From Acholoe squamosa (taxonomy: Eukaryota; Annelida; Polychaeta; Phyllodocida; Polynoidae), in contig OX439035.1 in the NCBI GenBank assembly GCA_949317995.1, positions 3,648,181 to 3,712,180 on the forward strand: a stretch of DNA of 64,000 nucleotides, given 5' to 3'. Below the pieces are notes generated by a model. It worked only from the letters and a program-made list of their open reading frames with translations. It was not told the origin of the DNA and made no database searches. Of the stretch, positions 49,301-61,300 are shown piece after piece. Numbering within the stretch: position 1 is the first letter of the stretch; each line of letters opens with the position of its first letter. The position numbers and the translations under genes were made by a program.

Positions 49301-52300
49301 TTATAGGTGTGATGGGCGTGGGGTGGCCGACCTCCGACCAATCAGCTGTCAGGTTAACATGTACTCGCCTCTACACGGGTCGGCCATGTTCCAACGTGGA
49401 CAAACACAGGTATGTGCATCATGGATGCTGATACAGGAGTGCATCATTCCCAATGGTAGGCATGATGCACCAATGAAGTAATGGCGACTGCTCACCAGCA
49501 CCTCATTAACCGCACAGCATTTTTTACCTGTCAACTAACATTAGGCTGGCGGGAGCATTTTTTTAACATGTGATTGAAAATTATTATGCCCCAGCTGATA
49601 GACCTGATATTCACATTTACTAAACATACTGTAGGGAGTTGATGAGAGTGATTGCAGCCTCACCGCTTAATCCCTTCTGACAGATGTCCACCTCCACATG
49701 TCCCATACACCCCCAGGGCTTCCCTAGCCCACTTAAAAGGGTCTATATCTCCTCTTTACTATCCCCTCAGGATGTGTGTGGTGCACATATGCGCGGGCAC
49801 TGACACATTCCTCTGTGAAATTGTGTAATGTAGTTCTCGCCATGAATATGACCTTAGCTGTCAAAATGGCGTTAAACATCTATTACTCACTCACTCACTC
49901 CCATACACCCCTACTGTGGCGCAGGTCTACCATCTAGTTATTGATAAAGCTACCAATGTGCCAAGAACTTCCCAGCTAAAATAATACATTATCTTACTTC
50001 CAAATAATATTTTTAACATTTTATAATATTGGACCATAATACAGAGCCATAGAGAGATGTTGTGAAATATTGTACAATGTTTTGTAATGTGTTTTGTTGA
50101 CATTGATATGCGTGTTGTATCATGTCCAGCTGGTGGGGCCCTCTACTGATATTTCATTGCAGGGGGAATAGGCCCCAAACAAGCCCCCCAAACCTTTTCT
50201 GACGATAGGGTCCTTTGATTTGCTTTCAAATGCATTATTTTAAGCTTCTTTGGGTCTACTCCTGGTAATTTCGTTGTTTTTTTTCCCAAATGATAATTTA
50301 TATATAAAAATCAACTTTCAAAAAATCAAAATATAAAGTGCCACTCCTAAAAAGTAAAGAAAGATTTCAGCAACATTTCAGACATCCTGGTGGGTAGGTG
50401 TATTCAATGTGGTTCAAAGGAAAAAAGAATCTCATTAAAATATGGATTTGCCTTCAAGTAATGCACATTCTCCCAAACGTCAGTTTGCAGGGAGCACACA
50501 GAAATATGACTTGGAACAGGAGTAAAATACCAAGGTATGATAACATTGCCCTTAGATTACCATATGTGGTACGGTAACCTACCCCTAGCAGGAGATACCG
50601 TAATCTCCCGTGTATAAGACGCATCTTATACATGAATCAGAAGCTCCTAGCACCTTGTACAGCCATCTCAAAGTCTGGGTGCGTCTTATAGGCGAGGTAT
50701 TTTTACTATAGAACAGTACTGAACCTTCAAAAAATTGCCCTTAGATGAGCCTTACAGGTTTTTCTTCAACTCAGGGTGCGTCTTATAATGAGGTGCGTCT
50801 TATACGCGGGAGATTACGGTACATATGTATATACCTTTCGCTTCCAAGTGACCAGTGGTTCCTAGCCTGTATGAGGGGATGAACAAAAGTGCTGTTTTAC
50901 ATAGCGTCAGATAAGGGTACCGGGCACGGCGTGACCCTCCGACCAGCCTACTAACATGGCCAATGAACGTAGGGGTTGACGAGGGATCCCTTCACAATTG
51001 GTCATGTTAAAATGTGTACAGAAGCCATCCGCCCATAAATCATAGCAGAATATGAGGGGAAACGATGTGGCATAAGGTTAGAATGATTATTTTTACCAAA
51101 GGTAACATAGGTTAGCTGTTATTCTCCATTAAAGTTTCAAATCCTGGCTGACAGATCGCCTTTTGTTCAATTCGGTCAGTCTCGGCGAGTGTAGAAGCCA
51201 CTGCAATTTCAGTCATTTTGGTGGTGCGAATAAGTTTTAAAAAAGATGGAAATGTTGTATATAAGAGGCAGATATACTTAATGAATTTGTAGTGCCATTA
51301 AAGGAGGAGATGTAGGGGTCTTGTAGGAAAAGGTATTTCATTACAAAATTTTCTAAATTTTGAGAAATTGTCAATATTGTACAGACTCAGTTGGTTGGCA
51401 GCCATAAGATGCTTTTTGCCTCCAATGGTAAAGGTATATGATGTTGATCCATGTATCAGCTTTCCCGCATTTTTTGGGCAATGTGGTGCGAATAGCACAG
51501 TTTTGGCGAATAGTGACTTGGTGGTGCAAATAATCTGGGTAAGGTTAATTACAGGTTAGTGGAGGAGGTGTAGCCTCTGTTACTCCATTTACTGATAGTA
51601 TACGTCCTTATACAAGGGTTAATTACAGGTTAGTGGAGGAGGTGTAGCCTCTGTTACTCCATTTACTGATAGTATACGTCCTTATACAAGGGTTAATTAC
51701 AGGTTAGTGGAGGAGGTGTAGCCTCTGTTACTCCATTTACTGATAGTATACGTCCTTATACAAGGGTTAATTACAGGTTAGTGGAGGAGGTGTAGCCTCT
51801 GTTACTCCATTTACTGATAGTATACGTCCTTATACAAGGGTTAATTACAGGTTAGTGGAGGAGGTGTAGCCTCTGTTACTCCATTTACTGATAGTATACG
51901 TCCTTATACAAGGGTTAATTACAGGTTAGTGGAGGAGGTGTAGTCTCTGTTACTCCATTTACTGATAGTATACGTCCTTATACAAGGGTTAATTACAGGT
52001 TAGTGGAGGAGGTGTAGCCTCTGTTACTCCATTTACTGATAGTTTAGGTCCTTATACAAGGGTTAATTACAGGTTAGTGGAGGAGGTGTAGCCTCTGTTA
52101 CTCCATTTACTGATAGTATACGTCCTTATACAAGGGTTAATTACAGGTTAGTGGAGAAGGTGTAGCCTCTGTTACTCCATTTACTGATAGTATACGTCCT
52201 TATACAAGGGTTAATTACAGGTTAGTGGAGGAGGTGTAGTCTCTGTTACTCCATTTACTGATAGTTTAGGTCCTTATACAAGGGTTAATTACAGGTTAGT

Positions 52301-55300
52301 GGAGAAGGTGTAGCCTCTGTTACTCCATTTACTGATAGTATACGTCCTTATACAAGGGTTAATTACAGGTTAGTGGAGGAGGTGTAGTCTCTGTTACTCC
52401 ATTTACTGATAGTATACGTCCTTATACAAGGGTTAATTACAGGTTAGTGGAGGAGGTGTAGCCTCTGTTACTCCATTTACTGATAGTATACGTCCTTATA
52501 CAAGGGTTAATTACAGGTTAGTGGAGGAGGTGTAGCCTCTGTTACTCCATTTACTGATAGTATACGTCCTTATACAAGGGTTAATTACAGGTTAGTGGAG
52601 AAGGTGTGGCCTCTGTTACTCCATTTACTGATAGTATACGTCCTTATACAAGGGTTAATTACAGGTTAGTGGAGGAGGTCTGGCCTCTGTTACTCCATTT
52701 ACTGATAGTATACGTCCTTATACAAGGGTTAATTACAGGTTAGTGGAGGAGGTGTAGTCTCTGTTACTCCATTTACTGATAGTATACGTCCTTATACAAG
52801 GGTTAATTACAGGTTAGTGGAGGAGGTGTAGCCTCTGTTACTCCATTTACTGATAGTTTAGGTCCTTATACAAGGGTTAATTACAGGTTAGTGGAGGAGG
52901 TGTAGCCTCTGTTACTCCATTTACTGATAGTATACGTCCTTATACAAGGGTTAATTACAGGTTAGTGGAGGAGGTGTAGCCTCTGTTACTCCATTTACTG
53001 ATAGTTTAGGTCCTTATACAAGGGTTAATTACAGGTTAGTGGAGGAGGTGTAGCCTCTGTTACTCCATTTACTGATAGTATACGTCCTTATACAAGGGTT
53101 AATTACAGGTTAGTGGAGGAGGTGTAGCCTCTGTTACTCCATTTACTGATAGTATACGTCCTTATACAAGGGTTAATTACAGGTTAGTGGAGGAGGTGTA
53201 GCCTCTGTTACTCCATTTACTGATAGTATACGTCCTTATACAAGGGTTAATTACAGGTTAGTGGAGGAGGTGTAGCCTCTGTTACTCCATTTACTGATAG
53301 TATAGGTCCTTATACAAGGTAATTACAGGTTAGTGGAGGAGGTGTAGTCTCTGTTACTCCATTTACTGATAGTATACGTCCTTATACAAGGGTTAATTAC
53401 AGGTTAGTGGAGGAGGTGTAGCCTCTGTTACTCCATTTACTGATAGTATACGTCCTTATACAAGGGTTAATTACAGGTTAGTGGAGGAGGTGTAGCCTCT
53501 GTTACTCCATTTACTGATAGTATACGTCCTTATACAAGGGTTAATTACAGGTTAGTGGAGGAGGTGTAGCCTCTGTTACTCCATTTACTGATAGTATACG
53601 TCCTTATACAAGGGTTAATTACAGGTTAGTGGAGGAGGTGTAGCCTCTGTTACTCCATTTACTGATAGTATACGTCCTTATACAAGGGTTAATTACAGGT
53701 TAGTGGAGGAGGTGTAGCCTCTGTTACTCCATTTACTGATAGTATACGTCCTTATACAAGGGTTAATTACAGGTTAGTGGAGGAGGTGTAGCCTCTGTTA
53801 CTCCATTTACTGATAGTATAGGTCCTTATACAAGGTAATTACAGGTTAGTGGAGGAGGTGTAGTCTCTGTTACTCCATTTACTGATAGTATACGTCCTTA
53901 TACAAGGGTTAATTACAGGTTAGTGGAGGAGGTGTAGCCTCTGTTACTCCATTTACTGATAGTATACGTCCTTATACAAGGGTTAATTACAGGTTAGTGG
54001 AGGAGGTGTAGCCTCTGTTACTCCATTTACTGATAGTATACGTCCTTATACAAGGGTTAATTACAGGTTAGTGGAGGAGGTGTAGCCTCTGTTACTCCAT
54101 TTACTGATAGTATACGTCCTTATACAAGGGTTAATTACAGGTTAGTGGAGGAGGTGTAGCCTCTGTTACTCCATTTACTGATAGTATAGGTCCTTATACA
54201 AGGGTTAATTACAGGTTAGTGGAGGAGGTGTAGTCTCTGTTACTCCATTTACTGATAGTATACGTCCTTATACAAGGGTTAATTACAGGTTAGTGGAGGA
54301 GGTGTAGCCTCTGTTACTCCATTTACTGATAGTTTAGGTCCTTATACAAGGGTTAATTACAGGTTAGTGGAGGAGGTGTAGCCTCTGTTACTCCATTTAC
54401 TGATAGTTTAGGTCCTTATACAAGGGTTAATTACAGGTTAGTGGAGGAGGTGTAGCCTCTGTTACTCCATTTACTGATAGTATACGTCCTTATACAAGGG
54501 TTAATTACAGGTTAGTGGAGGAGGTGTAGTCTCTGTTACTTCATTTACTGATAGTATACGTCCTTATACAAGGGTTAATTACAGGTTAGTGGAGGAGGTG
54601 TAGTCTCTGTTACTCCATTTACTGATAGTATACGTCCTTATACAAGGGTTAATTACAGGTTAATGGAGGAGGTGTAGCCTCTGTTACTCCATTTACTGAT
54701 AGTATAGGTCCTTATACAAGGGTTAATTACAGGTTAGTGGAGGAGGTGTAGCCTCTGTTACTCCATTTACTGATAGTATACGTCCTTATACAAGGGTTAA
54801 TTACAGGTTAGTGGAGGAGGTCTGGCCTCTGTTACTCCATTTACTGATAGTATACGTCCTTATACAAGGTAATTACAGGTTAGTGGAGGAGGTGTAGCCT
54901 CTGTTACTCCATTTACTGATAGTATACGTCCTTATACAAGGGTTAATTACAGGTTAATGGAGGAGGTGTAGCCTCTGTTACTCCATTTACTGATAGTATA
55001 GGTCCTTATACAAGGGTTAATTACAGGTTAGTGGAGGAGGTGTAGCCTCTGTTACTCCATTTACTGATAGTATACGTCCTTATACAAGGGTTAATTACAG
55101 GTTAGTGGAGGAGGTGTAGCCTCTGTTACTCCATGTACTGAGAGTATAGGTCCTTATACAAGGTAATTACAGGTTAGTGGAGGAGGTGTAGCCTCTGTTA
55201 CTCCATGTACTGAGAGTATAGGTCCTTATACAAGACCTGCTGCTATTCTTTTTACCACTAATGGTGAGATAATTTTAATGGGGAACGTTCTGAGCAAAAG

Positions 55301-58300
55301 GCAGACGAGACATGGCGGGCAGTGCCGGGGAGGAAGACCGACCTGGCAAAGAGGTGTTGACAGAAAATGCTCGCAGGGACCCCCGCCCAAGCAGATCGTT
55401 GCAGGCAGTGTGCCAACTATGTCTGCGCAGTTATTAGCGCTACATCCTTTATTTCATGCGAATAACTTCTTCCCATAGAGTTAACGTTGAACCGCCGATC
55501 CGCACACCCCCAGTGGCGTAATATGCGCCGATCCACCACTGTGGCTGATCATCCTCGTTTTGGGTGCATGTAAACATTCAAAATGGCAGATTATGGCTCC
55601 TACGGTGAGCAACAGTAACAGATTTTGTTAATTTTCATTGAATTAAACCTTCTAAAAGCATAAAATAAATAGAGAACTGAACTCCCTGGTGTACTCGGTG
55701 GCTGATCCGCTCGTGAGGATGACACCCACCTCGTGGTGTATTGGCCACCTCGTACACCATGGTCTCTCTCTTTCTATTTGGTGCATCATGTCGACCTTCT
55801 GGGGGTGTATCAAACCCGGGTATATATGATGCAGAGGTAAACACTGTTGCTGGCCTTATGACCATTGGCCCGTAGTTGGGCCCACAACCTTTTCAAGAAT
55901 TACCTGCAGGGGGACCCTCAAGAGTATAGTGTAGGGGAACGTGACTATGTGAGTCCCCGTGCCCAGGGTGGCCGACCTGAAGAGGCGGGTCACTGGGTAG
56001 TCACATGTCCCCTGTCGGTATCACACCGATCCAGGCGTGGGTGGAAGGCAGAAAACGTTGTACGGGGAAGTAGCTCAGTGGTAGAGCAATTGTCTGAAGG
56101 CTGAGAGGTCCCGGGTTCGAATCCCGGTTTCCCTAAAGGTTTTGCCGACCCCTACAATAGTACCGTAATCTCCGGCGTATAAGGCGAATCCCACCTATAA
56201 AGATGCACCTAGAGTGTTAGTAAATTGTCAAAAAATTGTAAACTTTGTGGATTTTGAAAATTCAAAAAGCTATGTGTAGCTAGCCCCCCCCCCCCGGATC
56301 CTACCTGACCCCCTCTGTCATATTATGACTTGCGGGGAGTGTAACATAACGGATCGGGAGAACTAAAACCCCATGTATAAAGCGTGTCTTATATGCAAGA
56401 GATTACGGTAGTATAGAAAAACTTTAACGAAAACTCTGTTGCCATGTCATACACATGTTCACAAAATTTTCAAAGGCTAAGTTTGAGTCCTGATTATGCC
56501 CATGACTGGAAAAGTTTAACGTCTCCCCTTTCGTGTGTACAAATACACATTGTCATATTAACTCCATTAAATACTGTTTGTTTACACCTTCCCTATATGG
56601 TAACTAGAGTAGCACATGTCCTTTTTTATCGTCAGGTGATGAGCACGGTGACGTTTGATTCTCCGGCCTCCGCAGCTAAAGTAGACACCATGACCGCCAT
56701 CGCTGAGTGAGTCACTCTTAACAAGAAAAACGCTTAAATTGAATTTTGAAAACAAAAATGTAAAATATACTCTCTAATATTGCACCAAGATCATAATAAA
56801 AACAATTAAATTTTTGGGGAAAATGTTATGAATATACGCCATAAGTATAAGTTGATATCCGGTGCATCACTGACAGTAACTAGCTCTGCGTGGAGATTTC
56901 CTGGTTTTGTACAGAGATTTCTATATGGAATCAGGGTTATTATGGGTTTTATCGGCCAGCGTGTAGAATCTCTGCTATGTTGCATGAGTTGTCAATAATC
57001 TTATTATTTTCATGTTTTTTTTTTTATTGCAGTGGGGTCAAGGAAAAGAACTTCTTCCTGCATTATGAGGTAAATATTTTTCATTATTTGATGAGGTAAA
57101 TTAAGCAAACTTGTCGCTCTCCCAGGTCTACTATTTGAAATCCCATTTGATCCTATTTTCTTATGGAAAATATTTTTTTGCCGGAAGGTGGTAGGGTGCC
57201 TGCTATAGGGTGAGCAGGATACAAGGGTTAAATTCATGTATCATGACCACAGAATGTGAAAGTGCATCAATGATTGCATCACAATGTACCCGGTACCCAC
57301 TTTGTAGCGCTGAATGTCTTTCTACTCCATCAGTTCCCACCGTATGCCACAAACGAGACGGGTCGACCTGGGGCCATTGGACGCCGCGAACTTGGACATG
57401 GTACGTAGACAAATACCATAAGATTCAGTTCACCATATGTACCCACAAAGTGTGAGGCTTACTTATATATGGGCCAGAAATAAACAGAGCTTGAGAAAAA
57501 TGAAAGAAAATTGCTTCTTTTAAAAAATCAGAGCATTTGAAAATTTATGCTCTGTCCCTGTACAAGATACAAACAGGATTTCAGATCAACGCCATCTTAG
57601 GCGGATATTGCCGGCTGTCCCGTTGTTTTTTGTATACCCCAAAACCCTGCTCACAATCTGACCTCAGTCATAAGCCGGGATGTTGAGAAAATGCTCTAAG
57701 CTAATTCATGGCCTACTTTGCTGTTTTCTCTGTAATCTATTTCAATAAAATCCCACCTATGAGGCAGTGGTAGACTTTAAGCATATCTTAGAAACTGATT
57801 CTGGGCCTAAAAATTCCAAAATGAAATTGGCTTAAGACCAGGGTTTTATGAGACTATATGTACTTACACATTGTTGATACAGGTGCGTTAGCAGAGAAGG
57901 GTTTACGTCCTGTGGTACCGTCAGACTTCCCCTTCACAATACGACTTACTGCGGAAGTCCTTGAGTCCAACGGTTCATCGTCGATGGCGTCTGTGTGCAG
58001 TGGGAGTCTGGCCCTCATGGATGCCGGTAAGTCACTTCATGAATAGTGACACTATTTCTATATAGAGAAAAGTCAATCATTTGTTGTTGTTTTTCTCACT
58101 CCTCGAGGCTATCTTCCGAGTTTTAGAAAAGCTATTTTCCGGTAAGAGGTTGTTGACATTTGGCCCGAAAAGGTGACTCATGAATTTGTCGGATCTCTGA
58201 ATATCTCCCCAAATAAGTTATCTAATTCCTTACTCAATGCAAAAAAAAAAATGAAATGAAATCCCTGAAAGCATAATTTTCAGATGGTTTCTAGGTTTGT

Positions 58301-61300
58301 CTAAAGCTAATCTTGTACCTCTAGGGGTACCTCTGAGTGAGGGCGCGGCTGGCATCGCTATCGGTCTCGTCTCACGAACCGACCCTGAATCAGGTGAACT
58401 GACAGACTACAAGATCATCACAGACCTACTCGTAAGGATTAAACTGCAGCTTTTATTTATTTTAGACAGTGCAAGTGAGATCTGTCCATCTTAAGTGGTC
58501 AATTACTAAATATGTATGGGTAAACTACACATAGAATGTCCTCATTAACCCTTTAAAGGCTGTTGTGCCGTGCCCGCTGGTCGCATGAATGCATCACTGT
58601 ACTGGTGTATCATGCAGACGTTGTTGGAGAATATCACTATTAGATCTCCACCATGATGCATTTCTTTTTGATTAGACTACGGCATTTATTCACATAGGTG
58701 ATTTTCTATGTCTGCATAAAAACTGGTATATATACCGTAATCTCCCGTGTATAAGGCGCGTCTTATACGGGGGGTTTAGTTCTCATTGGATCCACAAGGG
58801 GGACACCAAGACCTTTCTTTTGATATCTTACATGCCCCCTGGGTCAAATTAGGACAAAATGGGGCCCAGGAGGGCCAAAGGTGGCCCAAGCTACCCATAG
58901 GTTTTTGAATTTTGAAAATTCATTCAGTAGAACCAAAGTTATGAATTTTTCATTTTTTTGAGAATTTTCCAAAACTCTAGGTGCGCCTTATACGCGGGCT
59001 GCGCTTTATACGCGGGAGATTACGGTAGTTGGATTGCTGGCATATGGTTGTAGGGTACATGAAATACGTGTGATGTTCCTGTTACAGATTATAGAAACAT
59101 AAGAAAAAATAAAATGTGATACTTGTTTAAAGTGGGTTAGGATATGGCCGTAATTTGCCCTTGCCAACCGGTTAGTTACGGTTGGTGAAGGTTCTGATAC
59201 AGAGATGTAAGTTGTCAGGGAATTCCCTGAAAATAGGGATTTCAAAAATCTTTAGATTGAGTCAAAATAGGGATATGTAAGGTCTTCAGGGCCAGATTTG
59301 ATTCTCATATTCATAACAGTCAGTGTGAATATCCATGTTCATCAAAATGAAGAGAAATATGTGTTCTTGCCCTAATGATAACCCCCTGCTATACACATAC
59401 CCAGGCCTGTGTTGGCTGCTTTAACCAGTGACTCCACTGTGGAACAGGAAGGCCCCCTGGTGTAAGCAGAGAGACTGAACTGGGCAGGGGAAGGCCTGGA
59501 CAGGGGATCTCAGGGCATACTCTACTATGGGAGGTGAAGGGAATGCTGCTATCTGATTGGTCTAAAATACTCAGTCTCAAGACTAGTCTACAGTTGCCCT
59601 CCATACAGCCATTTGGGGAAACCCCTTCAGAAGTGACATGTGAAACTCACACCCCAATCACCATATACTACTCAATGTCTGAACACCACACTCACCCTCA
59701 GCCACCCTTAATTCTGAAGCATTATAGGTTGAAAGAGATTAGGGGTAGGGTTGGTTGGGGAGGGGGGTATACTAAACTCATAGTTCCATATACATGTATT
59801 GTGGGGAAGGACATTAATTGTATACATGCACATTGCATATATAGACTTTAACACCCCCCCCCACCCCCCACCCCCACCCCCACCCTGCGATAATAGCTTT
59901 TCAGGGATTTTCTCAATACCCGACTTACATCTCTGCTGATAAAACTGCGAGATGAAATGATGAGAGGACGGTACAGGCTGCCATTTACTGCCCAAGGCTG
60001 GAGGGGGCAGCGGTAGGAAAAGCAAAGGGGAAGGAAAAAAGATAGAGATGCCCTATCCCATCATTATGTTATTGACTACACGTCAATCACATACTTATAT
60101 ATACATAGACCGCTGCACAAAATCACATTGAAACTAAGAGAGATTCTGACAGACATAGGAACAAAGAGGGAAATTTGGCCCATACTCTGTCTCTGTACAA
60201 ATTGGTATTGGTGTATATGTTTTTGGTATATAATATAGTTGAAGGTAGCCCATAGGCCATGTATATGGTACAGTTAGCATTTACACCTTAGAGACAGAGA
60301 ATACTGTAATCTCCCGCGTATAAGGCGCAGCTCACGTATAAGGCGCACCCCCAACTCAGAGAATGCAAGTCCACATATAAGGCGCACCTCTAAGAGCATA
60401 TTTTTGTTATTTAGTACTGTTCTATATTAAAAATACCCCCCCTATAAGGCGCACCCCAAACTCAAGGCAATTTTCCTCCCACGTTTAAGACCCAGCAGCC
60501 TTTTGTTTGGCCTATAAGACGCGCCTTATATGCGGGAGATTACGGTAGCCTCCGTTCTGGGGTGGTCACAGGTCAGCAGCAAAGAACAATAGGGGATTAA
60601 GGTATTTCTTCAAGCCTGCATGCACCAGTGGTCATTAACCCCCTCAGTGCCACATAGCAGCAGTAAGATTATTAACCCTACAAGGGCATTGAACATAGAA
60701 CATAGGACTCAATCACACGTAGACCTAAGGCCTGGACTTAACCATTTTAAAATTCATCAGGAGAACAAGCTTGACTTAAGAAGAAGCCAAAAGCAATGCC
60801 GAATAGATGACTGGAGAGAAAGTAGCTACAGGTATGGGAATGATTGAAGTGGTTGTTGTGAATGCAGCCCCACTGTCTTATTGACCAGGCTTCGACTCAT
60901 GCATCATGGCATTAGACAGTGACTTGTTAAAAGTAATGTGCAGTTAGCAGGTTGATATTATTTCTGTGACAGGGGATAGCAGTTAGCAGGTTGATATTAT
61001 TTCTGTGACAGGGGATAGCAGTTAGCAGGTTGATATTATTTCTGTGACAGGGGATAGCAGTTAGCAGGTTGATATTATTTCTGTGACAGGGGATAGAGGA
61101 CTATTTAGGAGACATGGACTTTAAGGTGGCGGGTACCAAGTCGGGGATTACAGCGCTACAGGCGGATGTCAAACTACCCGGTCTGCCACTAGGGGTCGTC
61201 ATGGACGCCATACAACACGCTACAGGTCGGTCTGAGTTTATGTTTATGGAATTAAAGAAATTTTCCTCACTGGAAAAATGGATGAACCGTCCACACCTCA

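Noticed and set aside
51541-55234. CRISPR-like or telomere-like array
   Set aside because: Units are directly tandem with no unique spacers, and the setting is a eukaryotic intron, so it is a satellite.
55578-55605. Possible first exon MADYGSYG followed by a donor-like GGTGAGC
   Set aside because: Only eight codons, no downstream exon seen, and ATGGC contexts are frequent in this window; resemblance to FET-family N-termini is too short to use.
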